Below, one piece after another: positions 45,909 to 56,400 of a stretch of 64,000 bases of DNA (its first letter is position 1; every line of letters begins with the position of its first letter). A program made the position numbers and the translations under genes. The stretch is from Odiellus spinosus (Eukaryota > Arthropoda > Arachnida > Opiliones > Phalangiidae), in contig OY987237.1 in the NCBI GenBank assembly GCA_963920705.1, positions 8,834,601 through 8,898,600 of the forward strand, given 5' to 3'. The notes under the pieces are model-generated. The model was not told the origin of the DNA. It ran no database searches and saw only the letters and a program-made list of their open reading frames with translations.

Positions 45909-47128
45909 ACAATTCCTTAGCACAGGCCCAACCAAATCTACAATTCCTTAGCACAGGCCCAACCAAATCTACAATTCCTTAGCACAGGCCCAACCAAATC
46001 TACAATTCCTTAGCACAGGCCCAACCAAATCTACAATTCCTTAGCACAGGCCCAACCAAATCTACAATTCCTTAGCACAGGCCCAACCAAATCTACAATT
46101 CCTTAGCACAGGCCCAACCAAATCTACAATTCCTTAGCACAGGCCCAACCAAATCTACAATTCCTTAGCACAGGCCCAACCAAATCTACAATTCCTTAGC
46201 ACAGGCCCAACCAAATCTACAATTCCTTAGCACAGGCCCAACCAAATCTACAATTCCTTAGCACAGGCCCAACCAAATCTACAATTCCTTAGCACAGGCC
46301 CAACCAAATCTACAATTCCTTAGCACAGGCCCAACCAAATCTACAAATGCTTAGCACAGGCCCAACCAAATCTACAAATGCTTAGCACAGGCCCAACCAA
46401 ATCTACAAATGCTTAGCACAGGCCCAACCAAATCTACAAATCCTTAGCACAGGCCCAACCAAATCTACAAATCCTTAGCACAGGCCCAACCAAATCTACA
46501 AATCCTTAGCACAGGCCCAACCAAATCTACAAATGCTTAGCACAGGCCCAACCAAATCTACAAATCCTTAGCACAGGCCCAACCAAATCTACAAATCCTT
46601 AGCACAGGCCCAACCAAATCTACAAATCCTTAGCACAGGCCCAACCAAATTACAAATCCTTAGCACAGGCCCAACCAAATCTACAAATCCTTAGCACAGG
46701 CCCAACCAAATCTACAAATCCTTAGCACAGGCCCAACCAAATTACAAATCCTTAGCACAGGCCCAACCAAATTACAAATCCTTAGCACAGGCCCAACCAA
46801 ATCTACAAATCCTTAGCACAGGCCCAACCAAATCTACAAATCCTTAGCACAGGCCCAACCAAATTACAAATCCTTAGCACAGGCCTAACCAAATCTACAA
46901 ATCCTTAGCACAGGCCCAACCAAATCTACAAATCCTTAGCACAGGCCCAACCAAATCTACAAATCCTTAGCACAGGCCCAACCAAATCTACAAATCCTTA
47001 GCACAGGCCCAACCAAATCTACAAATCCTTAGCACAGGCCCAACCAAATCTACAAATCCTTAGCCAACGCCCAACCAAATCTACAAATCCTTAGCCAACG
47101 CCCAACCAAATCTACAAATCCTTAGCAA
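45909..47128. repeat. 31-bp minisatellite, about 39 copies
   Basis: The unit is 31 bp, built of CCTTAGCACAGGCCCAACC and AAATCTACAATT. The first ~14 copies are identical, carrying ACAATTCC at the junction. Copies 15-17 carry ACAAATGC, as does one later copy. The rest carry ACAAATCC, with several 30-bp units missing a C (AAATTACAAA) and one CCTAACC variant. The last copies have AGCCAACGCCC. No spacers exist, so this is not a CRISPR array. No gene is encoded. Confidence 0.97.
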
Positions 47129-47744
47129 TTCTCGAACAAATCCTGTATTTTGGAAAGAATTTCAAACCTCATACGCAGATATTTCAAATTTCGGATCCCT
47201 CGACTTACACTTAAAAGTCAACAATTCAAGAAGGTTGCAGGTCTACATTATTACTTATATTACACAATTAAAGCATTGGGGTTCCACAGTGGCTCTCACC
47301 TGGTAGTACGAGTAAAACCGAGAAACTGCGCCTTTAATGTTGGTCTAGTGATTTTTCTATCTAATATTTAACTTGAAAGTGTTTCCGAGCCGGAAATAAT
47401 TGGATTTATTTTATGTGACCGGAATTGAATGGGTCTTACAGACAATTGAATTTCTTTTTGAAAAATCTTTTTTCTGATTGAAATTCTCCAAAGATTTTTA
47501 TATATTTTTGGATGTGAATAAAAAGTTAAGGTAATATATTTTAATGAAATTCAAATTTGAAAGAAAATGGATGTTGCATGGAATAAATATCAATCTCGAA
47601 GATATTTATGGTAATCGTGTTTGTGCAGAATTCATTTTAAATTTCTATTCTAAAAATATGATCATAGAACATTTCTACATGATCTAATATAATCATGGAA
47701 TAATACAGCAAGGGAAAGTTATAAAGTATAAATGAAAACTGAAT
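47129..47744. other. Spacer, no gene seen
   Basis: AT-rich DNA between the minisatellite and the satellite S array. A 73-codon frame at 47150 has no recognisable domain. Confidence 0.4.
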
Positions 47745-47749
47745 TATTT

Positions 47750-50265
47750 CTAATTAATCAAGGTAGGACATAGGACTAATTAAAAACCCCTTTCTAGGAA
47801 TGGGTACGTAGGAATAATTGTTGTAAATGTGATCCGTTTAAGACTACTAATGTAGGAACCATTTTTCAATCCCCAACAAATTGAAAAACAGTCACTAATT
47901 ATTTGAAATTAATTAAAGTAGGAAATAGGACCAATTAAAATCATTTTCTAGGAATGGGTATGTAGGAATAACTGTTGTAAATAGGATCTGTTTAAGACTA
48001 CTAATGTAGAAACCATTTTCCAATCCCCAACAAATTGAAAAACAGTCACTAATTATTTGGAATTAATTAAAGTAGTAAATAGGACTAATTAAAATCATTT
48101 TCTAGGAAAGGGTATGTAGGAATAATTGTTGTAAATAGGATCTGTTTAAGACTACTAATGTAGAAACCATTTTCCAATCCCCAACAAATTGAAAAACAGT
48201 CACTAATTATTTGAAATTAATTATAGTAAAAAAATAGGACTAATTAAAATCATTTTATAGGAATGGGTATGTAGGAATAATTGTTGTAAATAGGATCTGT
48301 TTAAGACTACTAATGTAGAAACCATTTTCCAATTCCCAACAAATTGAAAAACAGTCACTAATTATTTGGAATTAATCAAAGTAGGAAATAGGACTAATTA
48401 AAATCATTTTCTAGGAAAGGGTATGTAGGAATAATTGTTGTAAATAGGATCTGTTTAAGACTACTAATGTAGAAACCATTTTCCAATCCCCAACAAATTG
48501 AAAAACAGTCACTAATTATTTGGAATTAATTAAAGTAGGAAATAGGACTAATTAAAATCATTGTCTAGGAAAGGGTATGTAGGAATAATTGTTGTAAATA
48601 GGATCTGTTTAAGACTACTAATGTAGAAACCATTTTCCAATCCCCAACAAATTGAAAAACAGTCACTAATTATTTGGAATTAACCAAAGTAGGAATTAGG
48701 ACTAATTAAAATCATTTTCTAGGAAAGGGTATGTAGGAATAATTGTTGTAAATAGGATCTGTTTAAGACTACTAATGTAGAAACCATTTTCCAATCCCCA
48801 ACAAATTGAAAAACAGTCACTAATTATTTGAAATTAATTATAGTAAAAAAATAGGACTAATTAAAATCATTTTATAGGAATGGGTACGTAGGAATAATTG
48901 TTGTAAATAGGATCTGTTTAAGACTACTAATGGAGAAACCATTTTCCAATTCCCAACAAATTGAAAAAACAGTCACTAATTATTTGGAATTAATTAAAGT
49001 AGGAAATAGGACAAATTAAAATCATTTTCTAGGAATGGGTATGTAGGAAAGATTGTTGTAAATAGGATCTGTTTAAGACTACTAATGTAGAAACCATTTT
49101 CCAATTCCCAACAAATTGAAAAACAGTCACTAATTATTTGGAATTAATTAAAGTAGGAAATAGGACAAATTAAAATCATTTTCTAGGAATGGGTATGTAG
49201 GAAAGATTGTTGTAAATAGGATCTGTTTAAGACTACTAATGTAGAAACCATTTTCCAATCCCCAACAAATTGAAAAACAGTCACTTAATATTTGGAATTA
49301 ATCAAAGTAGGAAATAGGACTAATTAAAATCATTTTCTAGGAAAGGGTATGTAGGAATAATTGTTGTAAATAGGATCTGTTTAAGACTACCTAATGTAGA
49401 AACCATTTTCCAATCCCCAACAAATTGAAAAACAGTCACTAATTATTTGGAATTAACCAAAGTAGGAAATAGGACTAATTAAAATCATTTTCTAGGAATG
49501 GGTATGTAGGAATAATTGTTGTAAATAGGATCTGTTTAAGACTACTAATGTAGAAACCATTTTCCAATCCCCAACAAATTGAAAAACAGTCACTTAATAT
49601 TTGGAATTAATCAAAGTAGGAAATAGGACTAATTAAAATCATTTTCTAGGAAAGGGTATGTAGGAATAATTGTTGTAAATAGGATCTGTTTAAGACTACT
49701 AATGTAGAAACCATTTTCCAATCCCCAACAAATTGAAAAACAGTCACTAATTATTTGGAATTAACCAAAGTAGGAAATAGGACTAATTAAAATCATTTTC
49801 TAGGAATGGGTATGTAGGAATAATTGTTGTAAATAGGATCTGTTTAAGACTACCTAATGTAGAAACCATTTTACAATCCCCAACAAATTGAAAAACAGTC
49901 ACTAATTATTAGGAATTAATCAAAGTAGGAAATAGGACTAATTAAAATCATTTTCTAGGAATGCGTATGTAGGAATAATTGTTGTAAATAAGATCTTTTT
50001 AAGACTACTAATGTAGAAACCATTTTCCAATTCCCAACAAATTGAAAAACAGTCGCTAATTATTTGGAATTAAAATAGGAAATAGGTCTAATTAAAACCA
50101 CTTTCTATGAATGAGCACGTAGGGATAATTGTTGTAAATGTGATATGATTAAGACTACCAATGTAGAAACCCCTTTCCAATCTCCTCCATCCTCCATTGA
50201 AAAACAGTAACTAATTGGAATTAACCAAAGTAGGAAATAGGACTAATTAAAACCACTTATGAACC
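47750..50265 (+). repeat. Satellite S, main array, 154-bp monomer, about 16 copies
   Basis: The landmark AAACCATTTTCCAATCCCCA recurs at about 47857, 48009, 48163, 48317, 48472 and onward to 50168, with a period near 154 bp. All monomers are in one orientation. Each contains AAATTGAAAAACAGTCAC, TAATTATTTGGAATTAA, AGGACTAATTAAAATCATT and GGAATAATTGTTGTAAATAG. Central units are nearly identical while the first and last two are diverged. Several multi-monomer blocks are duplicated (see findings). Confidence 0.95.
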
Positions 50266-51260
50266 CCGGAATGCTGTAATAGAACACACCATGTCTATGT
50301 TTTTCATTTATACTCATTTTTTATGTAGCTTATGATATCACATAAATATGCAAATAACGGCATATCTGCGTATAAGCTAACATATTTGACATTGGTGGGG
50401 TATGGGCTGGTAGTTTTTACTACTTGTAGATATAACCTAGGTTAATTATCCAGGGATAATTACTTTATATAACTAAAAAGAGTTTTCGACAAATGGTAAG
50501 ATAGAATTTTGAAAACCGCCAAAACACGCTCCATATAAAATACATAAAAGTTTATAATGATAAAATTCTTCCGCAAGAAAGAGAAACATATTATTCACAA
50601 TTAATTTCATCCTTTTTCCGAAAAGTTCTTACATTAATTAAAAGGACGGCGTGTCATAACGAGTATTAAAATAACAAAAGATTGCTGATACAACTATACC
50701 ATTCTTATACTCTTGAAGTTAATGGGGTGATGAAATTATGTCAATTATTTAAAATACTCTCAATAATTAATTAAATCTTAACCACGCCGTGTAAACACCA
50801 CGTGCCAAGCCAGATCGATTTCTCTATTTAACTCAAAAAATCAAAGATATAACGGATACTACCGACTCGAGTAAATTAATTATAATGTTATCGTTATGTT
50901 CGGACAATATAAGAAGAAAAAAAAAACTCTTTGAAAATTTTAATTTTATCTTTATCTCCATGTTTTCGGCAGGGTTCTATACGTAAAGATTTTGTTAGTA
51001 TTAAGCCTGACTAAGGGTGTTGTTTCTGGTGATTCATACTTATAGGGATATTTTACACTTTTGTATGTATTGACGAATCATGTTATCTATATTGGCCTCG
51101 GGGCTTGCGCGGAGGGGCTATCTCTGTATTTGCCTATTTAGGCTTCACTCTAGTCCATCTAGCCCTTCCAGCTGCATATACGAACTCTAACCCCCATGGT
51201 GCGAAAGAACGCCGTGATAGCAGAGATTGTTGGGCAAAGACGGGGACATTGTTGAAGCCG
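50266..51260. other. Intergenic, no gene seen
   Basis: AT-rich with a slightly GC-richer patch at 51090-51260. No exon was recognised. Confidence 0.4.
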
Positions 51261-51317
51261 AAGATGATGCTCGGGTTATTTTAATGGTTAAGATGATGCT
51301 CGGGTTATTTTAATGGT
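51261..51317. repeat. 29-bp tandem duplication
   Basis: A unit beginning AAGATGATGCTCGGGTTATT occurs twice back to back (51261 and 51290) without differences. Confidence 0.92.
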
Positions 51318-52813
51318 GCTTTCTGCCACTCCTAAAACGAACTCTAATGAAGGATGACTTAGTTTTGAGTCAGAGAACACGCAATTAGCGTTTTACTTAA
51401 TTAGTTACTTAAATGGGAATACGCTTGGAGGAAAATAGAAAAGGGATAAAGATAAGGGCATAAAATCAAGAAAGCTGGAAATATGTCGCTATTTAACTGC
51501 TATACAATATCCTAAAACTTAAAGTGCATTCATAGTATTGGCTATTATTTTAATTAAATGGGAACCTATAAGATCTAGTTTCAGGGAGAGTTTACTCGGG
51601 TGAAGTTTAGTCAAACCCAAGAATTTCACAGAAAATATTTGGCGAAAAAGTTACGAAATCTAGACAAATTTCAGTAGGTTTGGACAAAATTTATATGCCA
51701 CCTGTCATCCAATAAAAATCACGCGAGAATTTATCAGAAATTAAATAAAAATTTAAAACCATATGAAGCTCGACATTAATTAGAACGAAAATTGGAGACC
51801 TCAAAAATTAATTATAAATTAACGACAATATTCTGGCAATTACTTATTGAAAACTTAAGATATCTTATCTCCCTTTTAACATCATCAAATATAAACAAGC
51901 AACTCACTCTATCGTAACTTCATACTCCCTTTAAGATGCATGGCAAAACTACTACATTATTAACAACGTTTACGACCTTTGAAGTCTTACCAAGTCTTAA
52001 GCAATGGGAAAGTGCTAAGGCAAAGCAGGGCAAAGTAATAAGGTATACGGTGTCAGGAGAAAGGCTACAAAAAAGGAGTTTTTGACCCAAACAAATGACC
52101 TTTCTTTATATTACGAAAAAAAAAAAAAAAAAAAAAGAAAGGAGCTAAAAAACTATGGTGTTGAGCCTTTTGAGGCCAACATTCTCTCCATATACTTCAA
52201 TTTACAAGAATCCTTTTCAAAACGGGGCTGAATATGGCGTGATACTACATCTAGTTTTAACTGTTATTGTTCAAAATATATCAAAATTGGTTTTAAATAT
52301 CTCAAGCCCCATTTTATTCTAAGATTTTAGTTTCTTAAGAGCTTAATCCACGTTATAACATGCTTAATTTGGCAGATAAGCCGATATCTAAATGTAATTG
52401 ATCTTACTTCTCTTGAAAAAGTGAAAGCAAAAGCTAGAAAAACGTTGATTCAAAACGGGGCTTTAGAAAGAGCTAAGGCCTCGTGTTTAGAAACACGGAT
52501 AGAGAGTAATAAATACTTGTTAAACGTATTTTGTTGAATCTTTATATTTTACGTTATTAACAAGATAAGGCGCTCGCTTTTCACCAGAGCTAACTAGTAC
52601 TACTTTCAAATTCACGGCAGACACTCGAGCTTTTCATAGATACACATTCAGCCTGCAGTTTTCCACTAGAGAACGCTTAAGATGACAAGTTTTACTAAAA
52701 GGCTGCGAGCGGACCACTCTAAACCCTATCCATAAATTAGCTTAAAGGGAGAATAGAACACCTCAGGGTAATATATTTTATATACACCCCGTTTATGCGC
52801 CGGTTATTGATTT
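51318..52813. other. Intergenic, no gene seen
   Basis: AT-rich, with a 21-base A run at 52116-52136. It forms the left flank of the P-like element. Confidence 0.4.
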
Positions 52814-52821
52814 GTTGTGTA

Positions 52822-52853
52822 CATAGATATCGTATATATAACTGGCTAGATAC
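52822..52853 (+). repeat. Left terminal inverted repeat of the P-like element
   Basis: 32 bp, starting CATAGATATC and ending GCTAGATAC. It matches the inverted right end with no mismatch. Confidence 0.95.
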
Positions 52854-52897
52854 ATTTCCCTGGGTTAGGCCCGAGGAGTAAAACGCGGAGGGGACAA

Positions 52898-52949
52898 ATA
52901 GCAGACGACGGCTATTATCTGGGGAAAAATCTGAACAGCGCCATCTATA
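52898..52949 (+). repeat. Left subterminal inverted block of the P-like element
   Basis: ATAGCAGACGACGGCTAT and GGGGAAAAATCTGAACAGCG, then CCATCTATA, match the right block (54030-54092) in inverted order. The right block has about 11 extra bases in the middle. By analogy with P elements, a subterminal repeat could be where the THAP protein or transposase binds. Confidence 0.85.
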
Positions 52950-53078
52950 TTAGATACCTGGAACCTCTAATTAAGTGCTTTTTCAAAAACCCGCGGGAAT
53001 TTTTGTTTCTTTTGTAAAGAAACTATAAGAAATAAAGCTCGGCTATTTTTGAAGCAAGTGTTTTTTTTTTAATACAAA

Positions 53079-53391
53079 ATGGTTAAAACCTGTTCGTTTT
53101 CACATTGCCGTAATAAGTCAACCACTAGAAAAGAAATATCTTTTCACATGTATGAACAAAACTACTCAAGAATTAAGTAAATTAATAACTAATATCATGC
53201 AAATTTATAGATTTCCCATATCCAACCCGGAATTACATGCCAAATGGATTGAGGCTGTTGATTTAGATGATTTTAGGCCTAATTCCAATTCCTTCATTTG
53301 CAGCGAACATTTTTTGGAAAGTGATACCGAAAGTGAACCGAAATGGCGTTCACCAATCTTCCGGCTAGGCGGCTACAGCTTGAGACGATAA
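53079..53391 (+). CDS. THAP-domain protein of the P-like element, two exons
   Basis: Exons 53079-53149 and 53211-53391 join across a 61-nt intron (CAT|GTATGA to TTATAG|ATTT) into 252 nt, that is 83 residues and a stop. Splicing is inferred because it brings together the halves of a THAP zinc-binding domain: C-x4-C at the start (TCSFSHC), ISFH-IFP, then HAKW with the invariant Trp, and C-x2-H in ICSEHF. Unspliced, the first frame stops early. THAP domains bind specific DNA, in P elements at sites in the element ends. The protein ends shortly after the domain. A terminal AVPxxF-type motif is not clear, although RSPIF lies nearby. No catalytic region follows in frame before the stop. It may be a DNA-binding-only repressor or a decayed transposase N-terminus. 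Confidence 0.75.
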
Positions 53392-53400
53392 CTAAATTGA

Positions 53401-53667
53401 AATTATTCTTATTCTAGAAAGTTAACTGATTTAAATGAGATCAGCAATCAACAACTGCCACTTAATTATGCAGCAAACGTTTTTATTGTGCGAGATAAGA
53501 TAGAGACAGAAAAATTGATATCTATTTTTGATACAGAGCCTTTCATGACCGATTCAGACGACATAAGTTACAATAACAAAAATAGTTTCCCTCTCTTGAT
53601 GGTGGATGGCGGTAAAGCAAATATTTTTTATTCCGCGGGTAATTCAAACTTTATTCTTCAACATTGA
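53401..53667 (+). pseudogene. Continuation of the THAP frame beyond two in-frame stops
   Basis: In the same frame as the THAP exon, after TAA (53389) and TGA (53398), the sequence stays open to TGA at 53665-53667. It encodes about 88 residues rich in Asp, Asn and Ile, including EKLISIFDTEPFMTDSDD. The stretch just before, ending TTATTCTTATTCTAG at 53417, looks like a splice acceptor, but no suitable donor is left. No transposase motif was recognised. It is likely a remnant of the original longer coding region that was cut short by mutation or internal deletion. Confidence 0.45.
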
Positions 53668-54029
53668 ATCTATTTGAAAAGGATTACGCTTCCCTTGTCA
53701 TGCAAAGTCAAAATATTCACCCATTTTGCTCGTCTTGTAGTCAGTTCTAGAACTTGTATCGTAATTGTAAGCAGAGTTAAACTGAAATTCCATTATAGAG
53801 AAGGCCAAGGGTTAGCGAACCAAATAATATTTATTGATTTAAATAATATATATGTTATATTTACCTTTTAAAAATTGATGGATCATGTTAAAAACAACTT
53901 TTTTAACACGTTTTGAGCCGATTTCATTCTCTTCTGTCGAATAATATTAAAAAAAAAAAAAAAAAAAAACATTTTCTGGCCGAAGCGGGAAAATTAAACT
54001 TCTCGCATTTTGAGCTTTCCATTTTCGGG

Positions 54030-54092
54030 TATAGATGGCGCTGATCTGATTTTTCCCCAGCATTGTAGGTCTCCATAGCCGTAGTCTGCTAT
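54030..54092 (-). repeat. Right subterminal inverted block of the P-like element
   Basis: TATAGATGGCGCTGATCTGA, TTTTTCCCCAGC and ATAGCCGTAGTCTGCTAT mirror the left block. It lies 34 bp inside the right terminal repeat, against 44 bp on the left side. Confidence 0.85.
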
Positions 54093-54126
54093 CTATACCT
54101 CCCGTATTTTCCCTCGATTTAATACG

Positions 54127-54158
54127 GTATCTAGCCAGTTATATATACGATATCTATG
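54127..54158 (-). repeat. Right terminal inverted repeat of the P-like element
   Basis: 32 bp, starting GTATCTAGCC and ending GATATCTATG. It is the exact reverse complement of the left end. Confidence 0.95.
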
Positions 54159-54166
54159 GTTGTGTA

Positions 54167-54559
54167 TCACTAGCAAAGAAATACTTTCAGTCTTTTCGAA
54201 AGGTTAACTTCTCCAACAAATAATATTAATTAATAAAAAATAAAGTTATCATCGAATCAGTTCCAAATTTCAAATCAGCCCGAAGCCTGAAGCCCCTTTA
54301 ACCATATCTTCTAAATTAAACGCTGTTTAAGTTAGAACCTTAGACCAATCAGCCTTTTGTAATTAGTTCAAATGAATTAATTTCACGGTCAATTTAGAGG
54401 TATAATTAAAGATTAGCTTAAAAACCACCATTCCCTATTATAATTATTCTTTAACCTTTCATTTTATTCCTGGTCTTAAAGAGTTCGGCACGCAAACCTA
54501 GACGTTGGTCACAAGAGAAACCCTGAGGTAGTTAGTTACTTTACAAATAAGTGAAAACT
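54167..54559. other. Right flank of the P-like element, no gene seen
   Basis: AT-rich sequence between the P-like element and an R1 fragment. Confidence 0.4.
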
Positions 54560-54615
54560 TGCGCGGATTAATACACAATTTTAAACCTTGTATAAGAAAA
54601 AACTAGTCCTAACTT
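54560..54615 (+). repeat. Dispersed repeat family R1, start fragment
   Basis: GCGCGGATTAATACACAATT, then TTAAACCTTGTATAAGAAAA and ACTAGTCCTA, matches the R1 start. No inverted partner was found to the right. Confidence 0.55.
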
Positions 54616-56040
54616 CCCTAGATTTGGAAAACACGGAAATTCTAACTCCACCCTTTTCTTTACCGCGATTTCTTTCAGGGTTTTACAAAATACGGAAAAA
54701 ACAAAGCTCCTATGTTTGTATATGATTCTCCTTTCCGCACACAACAGTGTGGCGGTCGGTACTGGTTCTTTATGGACACGAAGATGTGATTGGGTTATTT
54801 CTCTACCGCTGTATAGAAGACTGACCTTAAAGGGGTTGTAAAACGCGACATTTCCGGTTTTTTGTTAAGCCTAATTTATCGACGTATAAATGAAAGTATG
54901 GAAGTTTCAAAGCCTGGCCTTGGTCTAAAATGTTAAGGTGATTTTTTTCTGCTCTATCTTTCGAGCATAAAATTCACGTTTTTTTTGGATTTAGCTGCAT
55001 TCGCCGTTTAAATTGTATTAATTGATGAAAGATCTACATGGGTCAATCTGAAATTTCTGTATTCGACCTTTCCAAAACGGTTAAATAGGATTTCAAAATC
55101 TACGTATCTTATAACTAAAACTCTAAATTACCCATGAGTGTCTAGAAAATCTTACTGCACGGACATTGTAAGGCCATCTTTAAATAGCCATGACGTTGAA
55201 ACATGATGATCATTGAATCAAAGTAAATAGACGTCTTGTTTCTTAAAGTAACTATATCATCGATTTTAGTGAACATTTGCTAGACTTATACAGTGGCACG
55301 AATGACAATTTATACCCATCCACTTTAACCTAAGAGAAAGCTCAAAGAGCAGGCTGAAAACACTCGTGGGGAAGCTTATACCTTAATTTATACGTGCTGA
55401 AATCTTGAACTGATTTGGACTGAAGATGATATTAAAATTCCTTCCATAATTCGGCCAAGAAATCAAATCAAAGTTGAAAATGAGGGGAAAAAAAATAATT
55501 AAAAAAGCTAAAACATATATGATTAGATGATAAAACCTAAAAATAAACAAAGAAGAGAATTAGTAAGTGATAGTTAAACTTCAAAATAATGTAATACCAA
55601 CCTTTTAAACATAACATCCATTCGCTACGTATCTTGAAACGCGATTATTTTGAACGCGAATCTACGCGTTTAAGTGCGAAAATAAATCAATTAATTACTC
55701 GACCCCGACGTCATAATTATGACAACGAGGTCAAGGGTTAGTAAACCTTAAACATTAATCCTAGCGTATGCAGGCGAAGGGGGCTAACCGCGACCTGGGT
55801 AGTTGCCGCCTGGTAAGCTTAATTCTAGGATGTAGTTAGTAAATATGGATGCCAAAAAAAACCTTCCGAGTTCCCTAAACATACCGTCAAATTTGACCAC
55901 GATTATTGGAACTATCGCTACGAGCAACGTCCACGTTAGGGACGCTACTCTACCTCGGAAGTAAAAAAACCCGACCAATTTGGGGGTTATTTTTGAACTC
56001 CCACGAAGAACTATGAACAATGGGAAAATAAAATGATACC
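54616..56040. other. Intergenic, no gene seen
   Basis: No exon or clear repeat. The minus-strand frame at 55784-56065 (93 residues, partly hydrophobic) has no recognisable domain and no splice context. Confidence 0.4.
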
Positions 56041-56400
56041 GCTCGCTAAGATCATTCGTGACCAACGCGTCGCGACCCTAGTTTGGTCACGAAACCGTCG
56101 CGCTCGGTATCCTATAATGAACGGGCCTAATTAGGGCAGTCTCGTTTACGATCTCCCACGCAATTGATTGAACTCAAGCGTTGCGCCCTTTCTCTTGGAT
56201 CCCCCGCAGCAGTCACCTTGACACAAAAAGACATTACAGTTTGACCCTAACAAAGACGCTAGCCTCCACCGCGTTTCGCCCAAAAACGGCGGACTCTTCG
56301 CCCGCCATTAGTGGACGAACCCCCAAACCAGAGTTAAACAGTTCTACACATAACCGAAAAAGGAATTAACCAATTCGGCAAAAAACACCACGGAAGAATC
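56041..56400. other. GC-richer, CpG-containing patch, function unknown
   Basis: Contains CGTGACCAACGCGTCGCGAC followed by a partial inverted match TTTGGTCACGAAACC. It may be a promoter-proximal region or an old insertion. A 62-codon frame inside shows no domain. Confidence 0.3.

Larger units (their letters stand above)
52814..54166. mobile_element. P-superfamily-like transposon, non-autonomous, complete ends and target duplication
   Basis: The element is 52822-54158 (1,337 bp). Its termini are a perfect 32-bp inverted repeat: CATAGATATCGTATATATAA continues with CTGGCTAGATAC at 52822-52853, and the complement lies at 54127-54158. It is flanked by an exact 8-bp direct repeat GTTGTGTA (52814-52821 and 54159-54166). 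Termini starting CA, an 8-bp duplication and an encoded THAP domain together point to the P superfamily. A second inverted block lies inside each end (52898-52949 and 54030-54092). Autonomous P elements are about 3 kb and encode a transposase of several hundred residues; here only the THAP part and a short extra frame are seen, so it is most likely an internally deleted derivative. Confidence 0.92.

Noticed and set aside
45909-47128. CRISPR-like regular 31-bp repeats
   Set aside because: Units are directly adjacent with no unique spacers and the genome is eukaryotic, so this is a minisatellite.
55784-56065. 93-codon minus-strand frame with hydrophobic segments
   Set aside because: Hydrophobic stretches alone are common in AT-rich chance frames; no family motif was seen.
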